A stretch of 64,000 bases of DNA from Geojedonia sp051814705 (GTDB taxonomy: Bacteria; Bacteroidota; Bacteroidia; Flavobacteriales; Flavobacteriaceae), in contig JBPWQW010000002.1 of assembly GCA_051814705.1 (NCBI GenBank), positions 62,001 to 126,000 of the forward strand, read 5' to 3'. Position 1 is the first letter of the stretch, and each line of letters begins with the position of its first letter. The translations under genes and the position numbers were made by a program. The notes under the pieces were generated by a model. That model saw nothing but the letters and a program-made list of their open reading frames with translations. It was not told where the DNA came from and did no database searches. Positions 9,368 to 18,300 of the stretch are shown here, in pieces.

Positions 9368-10648
9368 ATGAGAATACCTAAAGACCAAGTTCAAGAAATA
9401 AATAAAGATGGCATCCGCTTACATCAAGAAAATTTTGACTTTTTAGCAAATAAATTGTCAAAAAAAGGTATTAAAGTCGATAGCCTATTAAAAAAATTAA
9501 GTGATTTTCAAGTTGCAATCCCAAGTTGGGCTTTGGGGGCTGGGGGGACGCGATTTGGACGGTTTTCGTTTTATGGCGAACCTTCAACTTTAGAACAAAA
9601 AATTGAAGATATAGGCGTATTACATGCCCTTACACAAACTGCGGGAGCGGTTTCACTGCATATTCCTTGGGATGTTCCTAACGACTATAAAGCCATTAAA
9701 GAACTGGCCCATTCATTGGACATCAAATTTGACGCCGTAAATTCCAACACGTTTCAGGACCAAAAAAATGCAATTGAGAGTTACAAACATGGATCCTTAA
9801 GCAATACGGATGAAGCCGTTAGGCAACAAGCAATTCAGCATAATTTGGAGGTCATAAACATTGGTGATAAATTAGGCTCTAAAAGCTTAACAGTTTGGTT
9901 AGCAGATGGATCGTGTTTTCCTGGACAGAGCAATTTTCAAACGGCACTTCAAAATACCGAAAATAGCTTAAAAGAGATATATAAAGGGCTTCCTGACGAT
10001 TGGAGTATGCTCATTGAATACAAGCCTTTTGAACCTAATTTTTACAGTACCGTAATCCAAGACTGGGGAACCTCGTTTATGTTGTCCAATGCCTGTGGAG
10101 ACAAAGCCTATTCCCTTGTCGATTTAGGCCACCATTTGCCAAATAGTAATATAGAACAAATCGTTTCCATCTTAATGTTAAAAGGTAAATTGGGCGGATT
10201 TCATTTTAACGACAGTAAATATGGGGATGACGATTTAACCGTTGGAAGCATTAAGCCTTATGCCTTATTTTTAATCTTTAATGAACTGGTTTATGGCATG
10301 CAAAACAATCCCCAAAACCCCGATTTGGCTTGGATGATTGATGCCAGTCATAATATCAAAGATCCTTTGGAAGACTTAATCCAATCATTAGAAGCTATTC
10401 AAGAGGCCTATGCAAAAGCACTATTAATTGATCAAGTTGAATTAAAAAGAGCACAAGGTGATCATGATGTTGTAACATGCCAAGAAATTTTACAAGATGC
10501 CTTTAGAACAGACGTGAGACCGCTTATTCAAGAAGCGAGATTAAAAAGGGGGGGCGCATTAAACCCCATTCTTGCTTATCGTTCTTTGGATATTAGAAAC
10601 GCACTCATTAAGGAGCGTGGGAAGCATACTGTAGCTACAGGATTATAA
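9368..10648 (+). CDS. rhaI: L-rhamnose isomerase (RhaI type)
   Basis: 426 residues, the length and motif layout of the Pseudomonas stutzeri-type L-rhamnose isomerase rather than E. coli RhaA. It is a xylose-isomerase-like TIM barrel; metal-site segments are visible as LIEYKPFEP near residue 217, DLGHHLP near residue 250 and FHFNDSKYGDDDL near residue 280. It interconverts L-rhamnose and L-rhamnulose with two divalent metal ions in the cytoplasm. It lies between the aldolase fusion and the sugar kinase, 3 bp before the kinase, which completes the isomerase-kinase-aldolase route. ATG 9368 is preceded by a terminator-like hairpin. Confidence 0.93.
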   Translation: MRIPKDQVQEINKDGIRLHQENFDFLANKLSKKGIKVDSLLKKLSDFQVAIPSWALGAGGTRFGRFSFYGEPSTLEQKIEDIGVLHALTQTAGAVSLHIPWDVPNDYKAIKELAHSLDIKFDAVNSNTFQDQKNAIESYKHGSLSNTDEAVRQQAIQHNLEVINIGDKLGSKSLTVWLADGSCFPGQSNFQTALQNTENSLKEIYKGLPDDWSMLIEYKPFEPNFYSTVIQDWGTSFMLSNACGDKAYSLVDLGHHLPNSNIEQIVSILMLKGKLGGFHFNDSKYGDDDLTVGSIKPYALFLIFNELVYGMQNNPQNPDLAWMIDASHNIKDPLEDLIQSLEAIQEAYAKALLIDQVELKRAQGDHDVVTCQEILQDAFRTDVRPLIQEARLKRGGALNPILAYRSLDIRNALIKERGKHTVATGL

Positions 10649-10651
10649 AAT

Positions 10652-12022
10652 ATGATAGATGTAACAGCCATATTCGATATAGGTAAGACTAATAAAAAAT
10701 TCTTCCTATTTGATGATGACTATCAGGAAGTTCATAAAGAATATACGCACTTCGATGAAATTAGAGATGAAGACAACTATCCAACCGAGAACCTTGAAGC
10801 CCTTAATGATTGGCTAAAAAGTGTTTTTGAGCGTATAATAAAAGCAAAGAAATTCAATATTAAAGCCATCAATTTCTCAACTTATGGTGCCAGTTTTGTG
10901 CATTTGGATGAAAATGGCGATGTGCTTACACCTCTTTATAATTATACTAAACCCATAGATAGTGACATTATAGCGTCATTTGTTAAAAAGTATGGGCCGA
11001 AAAAAGAATTCCTTAAAACTACAGGTTGTTTTGATTTAAGCCTTCTCAATTCAGGGATTCAGCTTTATTGGTTAAAGCATACTAAACCTACTATTTTTAA
11101 AAAAATAAAATACTCTTTACATCTACCTCAATACCTAAGCTATATTTTTACAGGAATTCCTTTTAGTGAATATACTAGTATAGGCTGCCACACAGCTCTT
11201 TGGGATTATAAAAAGAAGGATTACCATAAGTGGGTTTACAAAGAAGGGTTACATACCATACTACCCACTATTGTATCCACAGAAACAAGTGTTAATATGA
11301 ATTACAATGGAAAACATATTAAAATAGGCGTTGGTATTCACGATAGTTCAGCAGCATTATTACCTTATATCAGAAGTGTAAAGAAAAAATTTATATTGGT
11401 ATCGACAGGCACTTGGAGTATTGCTTTAAATCCGTTTAAGGACCATCAAATTTTTCAAAATAATCAAAATAAGGATGCTATAAACTATATGCGAATCGAT
11501 GGAAAACCCATTAGAGCTACGCGTTTGTTTTTAGGAAATGAATATAAAATTCAAGTTAGTAAACTAGACCAGTATTTTGGGGTTTCTGAAGAGTATCATC
11601 GTCATGTAAAATTTGATTATGATCTATATTCTGAAATCACTCAAGATTTTGAATACATGTTCAAATGGGAAAGCATTCTTGACGACAATATGCCCACGGA
11701 AACTAAAATGCCCTATACCAAGTTTGAACAAGCCTATCATCAACTGATGGCAGAATTGGTTTTACTGCAGATTAAAAGTATAAATGATGTGATTGGAAAC
11801 GATCAGATAGAAAGGCTTTATGTTGATGGCGGGTTTAGTGATAATGATCTATATATCAAATTATTATCACATTATTTTAGAGATAAGGAATTAAGAACCA
11901 CACAGTCTTCATTAGGCTCTGCTTTGGGGGCTGCTATTGCCATTTCAGATTCCAAACTCAATTCTAAATTCTTGAAAAAGAATTATTCACTAAAGAAGCA
12001 CGTTCCATTTATAATAAAATAA
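10652..12022 (+). CDS. FGGY-family carbohydrate kinase (probable rhamnulokinase)
   Basis: 456 residues of the FGGY/actin-like ATPase fold. The N-terminal phosphate motif FDIGKTNKKF (residues about 7-16) replaces the usual D-G-T, a variant common in Bacteroidota sugar kinases. The sugar-side region includes GCHTALWDY, the second domain has STGTWSI near residue 252, and the adenosine loop is DGGFSDN near residue 392. By position between rhamnose isomerase and lactate dehydrogenase it should phosphorylate L-rhamnulose at O1. It is fairly divergent from E. coli RhaB, so the substrate is taken from the neighbours, not from residues. Its stop codon is 1 bp before the next ATG, so translation is probably coupled. 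Confidence 0.83.
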   Translation: MIDVTAIFDIGKTNKKFFLFDDDYQEVHKEYTHFDEIRDEDNYPTENLEALNDWLKSVFERIIKAKKFNIKAINFSTYGASFVHLDENGDVLTPLYNYTKPIDSDIIASFVKKYGPKKEFLKTTGCFDLSLLNSGIQLYWLKHTKPTIFKKIKYSLHLPQYLSYIFTGIPFSEYTSIGCHTALWDYKKKDYHKWVYKEGLHTILPTIVSTETSVNMNYNGKHIKIGVGIHDSSAALLPYIRSVKKKFILVSTGTWSIALNPFKDHQIFQNNQNKDAINYMRIDGKPIRATRLFLGNEYKIQVSKLDQYFGVSEEYHRHVKFDYDLYSEITQDFEYMFKWESILDDNMPTETKMPYTKFEQAYHQLMAELVLLQIKSINDVIGNDQIERLYVDGGFSDNDLYIKLLSHYFRDKELRTTQSSLGSALGAAIAISDSKLNSKFLKKNYSLKKHVPFIIK

Positions 12023-12023
12023 T

Positions 12024-13178
12024 ATGGCATTACAATTTGATACCAGATATCCATCTACTGATGATTTAAGAACTAGAGCCCAACAACGCATCCCTAAATT
12101 TGCATTTGACTATTTAGATGGTGGATGTAACGAAGATGTCAATTTACATAGAAACACGTCGGAAGTAAGAGCCGTACAATTAAAACCACAATACCTAAGA
12201 AAATTTAATGGAGCCAGTCTAAAAACCAAACTATTTGGTATCGAATATGACGCGCCTTTTGGCATTGCCCCCGTTGGTTTACAGGGCCTAATGTGGCCAA
12301 ATGCTTCAGAAATTTTGGCTAAGGCAGCATTGCAGCATAACATTCCATTTGTACTTAGTACCGTTACCACAACCAGTATAGAACGCGCTAGTGAACTCAC
12401 TGAGGGCAAAGCTTGGTTTCAATTATACCATCCAACTGAAAACAAGTTGCGCGATGATCTTATAAAAAGAGCAGAGGCAGCCCATTGTCCCGTGTTAGTC
12501 ATACTTTGCGATGTTCCCACATTTGGGTTTAGACCCAGAGATATTAGAAATGGTTTGGCCATGCCTCCAAAAATGTCCATAAATAACATACTGCAAATTT
12601 TAGGGAAACCTTCTTGGGCATTGAATACCCTAAAGTATGGGCAACCCAATTTTGAAACCTTAAAACCATATATGCCAAAGGGGTTGGATTTGAAGCAATT
12701 AGGAAAATTTATGGATCAGACTTTTTCTGGACGATTAAATGAAGAAAAAATAAAACCCATTCGAGATATGTGGAAAGGCAAACTAGTTTTAAAAGGTGTT
12801 GCCAATGAAGTAGATGTTGAAGAAGCTATTCGATTGGGATTGGACGGCGTTATCGTTTCCAACCATGGTGGCCGACAGCTAGATGCCGGTGAATCCACCA
12901 TAAAACCATTAGAAAGAATTGCGCTTAACTATGGCAAACAGATTGAAGTGATGATGGATAGCGGTTTGCGCTCTGGGCCTGATGTTGCACGCGCTCTTGC
13001 AAGTGGGGCAAAATTTACATTTATGGGACGCACTTTTATGTATGGTGTTTCGGCATTGGGCAATAGAGGAGGAGATCATACGATTTCAATATTAAAAGTT
13101 CAACTTCAACAAATCTTGGAACAGCTTTGTTGTGAAAGGGTTGAAGACTTACCACAACATCTCATTACAAACAACTAA
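12024..13178 (+). CDS. lldD: FMN-dependent L-lactate dehydrogenase (alpha-hydroxy acid oxidase family)
   Basis: 384 residues, the standard length of the FMN-dependent alpha-hydroxy-acid dehydrogenases. FMN and substrate residues are visible: the N-terminal PKFAFDYLDGG, K257 in LVLKGV, and the catalytic His 281 in SNHGGRQLD, followed by the FMN-phosphate region DSGLRSGPDVARAL. It oxidises L-lactate to pyruvate and passes electrons to quinone at the membrane or to oxygen. In this operon it would take the lactate made by the SDR half of the aldolase fusion, finishing conversion of the C3 methyl fragment of rhamnose to pyruvate. Mandelate or glycolate specificity cannot be excluded from sequence alone. 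Confidence 0.88.
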   Translation: MALQFDTRYPSTDDLRTRAQQRIPKFAFDYLDGGCNEDVNLHRNTSEVRAVQLKPQYLRKFNGASLKTKLFGIEYDAPFGIAPVGLQGLMWPNASEILAKAALQHNIPFVLSTVTTTSIERASELTEGKAWFQLYHPTENKLRDDLIKRAEAAHCPVLVILCDVPTFGFRPRDIRNGLAMPPKMSINNILQILGKPSWALNTLKYGQPNFETLKPYMPKGLDLKQLGKFMDQTFSGRLNEEKIKPIRDMWKGKLVLKGVANEVDVEEAIRLGLDGVIVSNHGGRQLDAGESTIKPLERIALNYGKQIEVMMDSGLRSGPDVARALASGAKFTFMGRTFMYGVSALGNRGGDHTISILKVQLQQILEQLCCERVEDLPQHLITNN

Positions 13179-13215
13179 AATAATCCCCAGTACTAACGAA
13201 CTAAACTAAAAGCTT

Positions 13216-14625
13216 ATGACTCAGAATAATATTGAACTAGAAATAAAGAAGGATGTTACGGGTGGTGAATTTGAAAGGACTCCTGTACCTCAATCCAAAT
13301 TAAAAGGTTGGAAAAGCTTTTTAGGAATGTATGCAGGTGAGCATGCTGCAGGTACAGAATTTATGATTGGTCCTTTGTTTTTAACGGCAGGAGTTAGTGC
13401 CTTTGATCTTATAGTTGGCTTATTATTAGGTAATTTATTGGCTGTGCTGAGTTGGCGATTTTTAACTGCAGAAATAGCCATTAAAAACCGGTTGACACTT
13501 TATTTTCAATTGGAAAAAATATGCGGTAAAAAGCTCGTTACAGGTTATAATTTGGCCAATGGAATTCTATTTTGCTTTTTAGCGGGCTCTATGATAACCG
13601 TCTCTGCTACCGCCGTTGGAATCCCATTTGATATGCCCATGCCAAAGCTTTCCGATACGATGCCTAATGGATTCACATGGGTTATTATTGTAATTTTAAT
13701 TGGTGCTGCTATTTCTATAATTGCGGCAAGAGGTTATGATACCGTATCTAGAGCAGCCAATTGGATGTCTCCAATCATCGTGATTGCCTTTATCGCTTGT
13801 GGGGTAGTTGCTTTAAGCCAATTGGGCGTTAAAAATTTTAGTGATTTTTGGAATATATGGGGTGAGGGTACAGAGCCGTTTCCAGGCCAAATTAAATATA
13901 CATTTTGGCATGTGGTGATTTGGTCTTGGTTTGCCAACGCCGCCATGCATGTGGGGATGTCAGATTTGTCAGTTTTTAGGTTTGCCAAAAAAGCAAGTTC
14001 TGGATGGACAACTGCTGCTGGTATGTATGTAGGGCATTATATGGCGTGGATTGCGGCCGCACTTTTATATGCTGTCTATTTAAAATCACCTGAAGCACTA
14101 GCCTTTTTAAGTAATGGCGATGCGCCTCCAGTAGCTCCAGGTCCTTTAGCCTATAACGCTATTGGTATATTTGGTATTATCGCTGTAGTATTAGCGGGAT
14201 GGACCACGGCCAATCCCACAATCTATAGAGCAGGTTTGGCCTTTCAAGCCATACTGCCAAAACTGTCTACTGCAAAAGTTACTATTCTGGCAGGAACCAT
14301 TGCAACTTTAGCTGGGCTATTTCCGGCGTTTGCTATGAAATTATTGGGATTTGTTGCCCTTTATGGGTTTATTTTAGCACCTTTTGGAGCCATCATTGTC
14401 TTTGAGCATTTCTTTTATAAACAAGCTGGAATAGTTAAAAATTATGCTGAAGCTGCAAATATTAATTTTAATAAGTCGGTATTGTACGCCTGGGCGATTA
14501 GTTTTGGACTGTTCTATTTTATATCCGTGCAATTTGATGTCTTTCTATCTTTTGTAACGCTTCCCGCTTGGCTGCTTTGTGGTATTTTGTATTTAGTTTT
14601 CAGTAAGTATTTTCAAAAGGTGTAA
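13216..14625 (+). CDS. NCS1-family permease at the end of the rhamnose operon
   Basis: 469 residues with about 12 hydrophobic segments. The fold signals are those of the nucleobase-cation-symport-1 group (LeuT fold): an amphipathic N-terminus, a first segment with GTEFMIGPLFLTAG, and a cytosine-permease-like core (WTTANPTIYRAGLAF near residue 333). Characterised members move nucleobases, allantoin, hydantoins or thiamine precursors with Na+ or H+. It follows the lactate dehydrogenase by 37 bp on the same strand, so it is probably in the rhamnose operon, yet that substrate class does not match. It may have shifted to a sugar or lactate-like substrate, or belong functionally to the convergent amide cluster, which has its own NCS1 gene. 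Confidence 0.8.
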   Translation: MTQNNIELEIKKDVTGGEFERTPVPQSKLKGWKSFLGMYAGEHAAGTEFMIGPLFLTAGVSAFDLIVGLLLGNLLAVLSWRFLTAEIAIKNRLTLYFQLEKICGKKLVTGYNLANGILFCFLAGSMITVSATAVGIPFDMPMPKLSDTMPNGFTWVIIVILIGAAISIIAARGYDTVSRAANWMSPIIVIAFIACGVVALSQLGVKNFSDFWNIWGEGTEPFPGQIKYTFWHVVIWSWFANAAMHVGMSDLSVFRFAKKASSGWTTAAGMYVGHYMAWIAAALLYAVYLKSPEALAFLSNGDAPPVAPGPLAYNAIGIFGIIAVVLAGWTTANPTIYRAGLAFQAILPKLSTAKVTILAGTIATLAGLFPAFAMKLLGFVALYGFILAPFGAIIVFEHFFYKQAGIVKNYAEAANINFNKSVLYAWAISFGLFYFISVQFDVFLSFVTLPAWLLCGILYLVFSKYFQKV

Positions 14626-14674
14626 GATTTGATTGTGATGTTTTTATTATGAGTCATTGATATATTAGTGTGAT

Positions 14675-15739
14675 CTACCTCAATATAAATCCATTCTTCA
14701 TTGGGTCGTTTGGGTCTATTAAAAAGGTATGCGTTCCTGTAATATGTGCAGTCCCTTGAACTTCGGGGATAACGGATTTATGTTTTCCATAGACTTCTTT
14801 TTTTAGGATCGAACCTTTGAAAACAGACTCCGTTATACTTTCAATAGTCATGGATTCTCCAATTTCAATCTCTTTACGTGCTGCATGAATAGCCATTCTT
14901 CCTGAAACTCCAGAACCTGTAGGGCACCGGTCGAGTTCACCATTGGCAAAAACACAAACATTTTTGCTGTCAATTCCAGGTTTTTCTGAATTCCCAATAA
15001 ATATTGTGCCGTATAAAAAACTGAGGTCTTCTTCATATGGATGCACTATTTCCTTGTCCTGTTGCATGACGGCATGCTTTATTGCCATACCATTTGTAAT
15101 TAATTCATGATAAGAATTCGGAGTCAAATCAAAGTCAAAACCATGTTTTTCCATATTCACATAAGCATAAAAAGCTCCGCCATACGCTAAATCGTAGGTA
15201 ATTTTCCCAAGCCCTTCAACGTGCACAACCTTATCTAAGCCAATAACAAAACTTGGTACGCATTGAAATCGTACACCCGTTAACGTTCCATTTTTAATAT
15301 GCGCAAAAGAAGTAATTCTACCGCATGGAGCATCGATTTTTAAAATATTATCTCCTTCGGTCACCTCAATCCACTGCATTTCTACAGCTAGTGTTGTAAT
15401 GGCTATTATAGCATGACCACACATGGTACTATATCCTTCATTATGCATGAAAATAATACCAAAATCACCTTCATTATCATTAGGTGGTACAATTAGACAT
15501 CCATACATGTCGGGATGTCCACGAGGCTCGAACATTAAGGTCTTGCGTAAATGGTCGTAATTTTCCGTAATATCTCTTCTAAAATCCAAAACGGACTTAC
15601 CCTTAAGTTCAGGAAAACCATCGATAATAACGCGTAAGGGTTCCCCTCCTGTATGCATATCAATAGTTTTAATCTGTAACCAATTTTTTGGCGGATTAAA
15701 TTCTGCTTTATTCAATATGTTTTGATAAGTATTACGCAT
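14675..15739 (-). CDS. Proline-racemase-family protein, probable trans-3-hydroxy-L-proline dehydratase
   Basis: 354 residues with the two pseudo-symmetric halves of the proline racemase fold. The first catalytic motif MCGHA is intact (Cys 107). The second, where racemases and 4-hydroxyproline epimerases have Cys, reads DRCPTGSG with Thr 274 instead. Thr at this position is the known mark of trans-3-hydroxy-L-proline dehydratases, which make delta-1-pyrroline-2-carboxylate. In this family the substitution abolishes two-base racemisation. Cys 272, two positions earlier, could in principle substitute but is off register. It is the last gene of the large minus-strand run, 78 bp after an NCS1 permease. 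An ornithine-cyclodeaminase-family gene and P5C dehydrogenase upstream would take the product through proline to glutamate. Confidence 0.78.
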   Translation of the reverse strand: MRNTYQNILNKAEFNPPKNWLQIKTIDMHTGGEPLRVIIDGFPELKGKSVLDFRRDITENYDHLRKTLMFEPRGHPDMYGCLIVPPNDNEGDFGIIFMHNEGYSTMCGHAIIAITTLAVEMQWIEVTEGDNILKIDAPCGRITSFAHIKNGTLTGVRFQCVPSFVIGLDKVVHVEGLGKITYDLAYGGAFYAYVNMEKHGFDFDLTPNSYHELITNGMAIKHAVMQQDKEIVHPYEEDLSFLYGTIFIGNSEKPGIDSKNVCVFANGELDRCPTGSGVSGRMAIHAARKEIEIGESMTIESITESVFKGSILKKEVYGKHKSVIPEVQGTAHITGTHTFLIDPNDPMKNGFILR

Positions 15740-15817
15740 TATTTATATAAAATTTAAAATTATTTTTGATTACTATATTTAAGGCATCAGAAATACAACG
15801 CGTTAAAAAAGCGTGGA

Positions 15818-17056
15818 CTAGATTACTTTTTTTGATAAAAAACCCAATTCTCTTTTCTTTAAAATCAAATTCAATATTAAATAGAAAAAACAAGACACTA
15901 CAATGCCTAAAATATTTTTAATATCGGATTCAAATAAAAAAACAATGCTAACACCTGACAGCCATGATAGGATTCCAATCCAATCAAATGAAGAGGGTTC
16001 TTTTTTTACGTTCACCTTTCCAAAATAGTAATTTGCTATAATGACACCTGCAATGGGTGGAATCATTGCAGACAAAATGATTGCAACATCAGTGAATTTT
16101 TCTAAGATTCCTAACACACCAAGTAATGTGCCTATAAGTCCAACCACTAGAGTTGTATAAGGTCTATATTTTTCAGATAAATGAAATGTACTATTGAGTC
16201 CCAAACCTCCTGAATAGGCGCTCATGACATTTGAAGTCCAGGTTACCAAGATTAGAATAGACATCGCCATAATTGGATACCCTATTTGTGCAAAAATATC
16301 TACAATATCATGGGTGCCTTTTACAATGGATAAAATAGCGCCTATGGTTAAAAAAGCAACGGCTGCAGGTAACATGCCAACAATGGATCCAATTACCGCA
16401 GCTCTTGGGGTTTTAGCAAATCGGTTGTAATCGGGTGAGATTACACCACCCACCGCAATAAGGCCTACAACGATACCCACGGCTTTAGTTAAAGACATTT
16501 TAGACTCAGGCCGATAGGCTAATAACTCTGTAAACGATATGCCATCAAGCGTAACTATTAAACTAAATATTATTAAGATTAAGATACTGGGAACCGCAAT
16601 AAAGTTTAACCATTTTACGTATTTAAATCCAAAAACTGCTGTCAGTACCATGATTAAACCCCAAAGTAAGGATGAAGCATTTACAGAGAAATCAATATTA
16701 AAAACATCGAGCAATACTTTTGAAAATGATAGGCCTGCAATGTTGGTTTGAATACCAAACCAGACTATAGATGCAACACCAATAATAAGACCTACAATAA
16801 CTTTTGAGCCAGTAACCCCAAAGGATCGTTCGGCCAATTGCACAGCGTTTAAACGGTGCTTAACTGCTTTTGCGCTTAAAAGAGACAGGAAAACTAGTAC
16901 AAACGAATACCCTAAAATAGCAACCAAAATAGCTTCATATAAAGTAAGCGATAGAATTAAAGTACTGCCTATTAAAAGCGCTGGTAGACTTGCAATACAT
17001 CCAAACCAGATGTTTGCAATACTGAACCAATTTTCGTTATTTTCGTTACTTTCCAT
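15818..17056 (-). CDS. Cytosine-permease-like NCS1 transporter
   Basis: 412 residues, about 12 membrane segments, related to CodB and hydantoin/allantoin permeases. WFSIANIWFG at the N-terminus, the IVWFGIQTNIAG segment near residue 96 and SPDYNRFAKTP near residue 208 match the CodB-type core (loop between segments 6 and 7). It lies 3 bp downstream of an amidohydrolase gene and in the same run as two HyuA/HyuB pairs, so it probably brings a cyclic amide or lactam across the inner membrane by cation symport. It is clearly different from the plus-strand NCS1 gene 1.2 kb away and the two are not tandem duplicates. Confidence 0.82.
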   Translation of the reverse strand: MESNENNENWFSIANIWFGCIASLPALLIGSTLILSLTLYEAILVAILGYSFVLVFLSLLSAKAVKHRLNAVQLAERSFGVTGSKVIVGLIIGVASIVWFGIQTNIAGLSFSKVLLDVFNIDFSVNASSLLWGLIMVLTAVFGFKYVKWLNFIAVPSILILIIFSLIVTLDGISFTELLAYRPESKMSLTKAVGIVVGLIAVGGVISPDYNRFAKTPRAAVIGSIVGMLPAAVAFLTIGAILSIVKGTHDIVDIFAQIGYPIMAMSILILVTWTSNVMSAYSGGLGLNSTFHLSEKYRPYTTLVVGLIGTLLGVLGILEKFTDVAIILSAMIPPIAGVIIANYYFGKVNVKKEPSSFDWIGILSWLSGVSIVFLFESDIKNILGIVVSCFFYLILNLILKKRELGFLSKKVI

Positions 17057-17059
17057 AGT

Positions 17060-18295
17060 TTAAATATTATTTTTAATTATGCTGCCTTCTTTAATGATTA
17101 GCTTTATATTATTAGAATTTGAAAGGGATCCTATCTTTTTTAGAGGATTTTCTTTTACCAATATCATATCGGCAAACTTTCCTTCAGTAATGGAGCCCAC
17201 CTCATGGTCTACTTCTAGGCATTGAGCAGCTGTTGAAGTTGCAGAAACAATAGATTCCGCTGGAGACATACCAATATCACACATTAACTGTAATTCTTCC
17301 AAGTTTCGACCATGTTGCATAATGCCAGAATCTGTACCCATGGCTATTTTTACGCCGGCTTGATATGCTTTTGCTATACTGTTTTGATGTGTTTCTCGTA
17401 TTTTTTTTGCTTGGTCTTTTATGTCTTCAGCATGCTCACCTTCAATAACAGAGTTTACGGCGAGTAAAGTTGGTACAAGATAGACTTCTTTTTCTAACAT
17501 CAAATCAATAGTTTCGTTATCTAAATAAATGCCATGTTCAATAGAATGTACTCCGGCTTTAATTGCATTTTTTACTCCATCAAGACCCTGGGCATGCGCC
17601 ATAACTTTTATTCCTTTTCTCATAGCAGCTTCTTGAACCATCACTTCTAATTCTTGGACTGTAAATTGAGTGAATTCGGGATGGTCTGTTGGGCTCAATA
17701 CGCCTCCAGTACTACATGTTTTAATAAAATCGGCACCACAACGCAATATTTCTCTAACGCGTTTCCTGACGTCATCGGGACCATCGCAAATACCTGATGG
17801 ATTTCCGGGGTAAGGTGGATTTAATAGAAATAATTGCATTCCAGATGGCATCCAAGCATCTAAATGTCCTCCAGTAATACTTAAAGGAGAGATACTAATT
17901 TTTAACCGAGGTCCACTTACAATTCCTTTTTCCACGGCTCTTTTTACACCTAAATCAGCGCCTCCAGCATCTCTAGCCGAAGTTATTCCAGCGTATAATA
18001 ATGCCTTCATATTATCGATGGCATTGTAAAAATTTAAAGAAAATGGAGTGTTTACATGTGACATCAGATTATATCTATTAATCATAACGTGAACGTGGCA
18101 ATCAATCATACCTGGCAAGAGATATAATCCTTCTCCATCTATAACGCTATCATGTTCAGTTCTATTGATGTCTTGATCTGTAATCCGTTCAATCTTTCCC
18201 TTATGTATGAGTATTGTTGCTTTATAGGGTTGCTTACCCGTACCATCAATAATGGTTGGATTTTGAATAATAATGCGTCTATTATGATGGTTCAT
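17060..18295 (-). CDS. Metal-dependent amidohydrolase (imidazolonepropionase/prolidase-like, COG1228 type)
   Basis: 411 residues. The amidohydrolase-superfamily barrel is marked by DCHVHV near residue 66 (metal His pair), a Lys in DFIKTCSTGG near residue 190 that could be the carbamylated bridging ligand, HAQG near residue 227, HSIEHGI near residue 247 and the final Asp in MGTDSGI near residue 322. Proteins of this subgroup are often labelled Xaa-Pro dipeptidase, but several tested members cleave other Xaa-amino acid dipeptides or N-acyl amino acids. In this cluster it could hydrolyse the linear dipeptide or N-carbamoyl product released by a HyuA/HyuB ring-opening enzyme. No signal peptide; cytoplasmic. 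Confidence 0.82.
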   Translation of the reverse strand: MNHHNRRIIIQNPTIIDGTGKQPYKATILIHKGKIERITDQDINRTEHDSVIDGEGLYLLPGMIDCHVHVMINRYNLMSHVNTPFSLNFYNAIDNMKALLYAGITSARDAGGADLGVKRAVEKGIVSGPRLKISISPLSITGGHLDAWMPSGMQLFLLNPPYPGNPSGICDGPDDVRKRVREILRCGADFIKTCSTGGVLSPTDHPEFTQFTVQELEVMVQEAAMRKGIKVMAHAQGLDGVKNAIKAGVHSIEHGIYLDNETIDLMLEKEVYLVPTLLAVNSVIEGEHAEDIKDQAKKIRETHQNSIAKAYQAGVKIAMGTDSGIMQHGRNLEELQLMCDIGMSPAESIVSATSTAAQCLEVDHEVGSITEGKFADMILVKENPLKKIGSLSNSNNIKLIIKEGSIIKNNI

Positions 18296-18300
18296 TTTAA

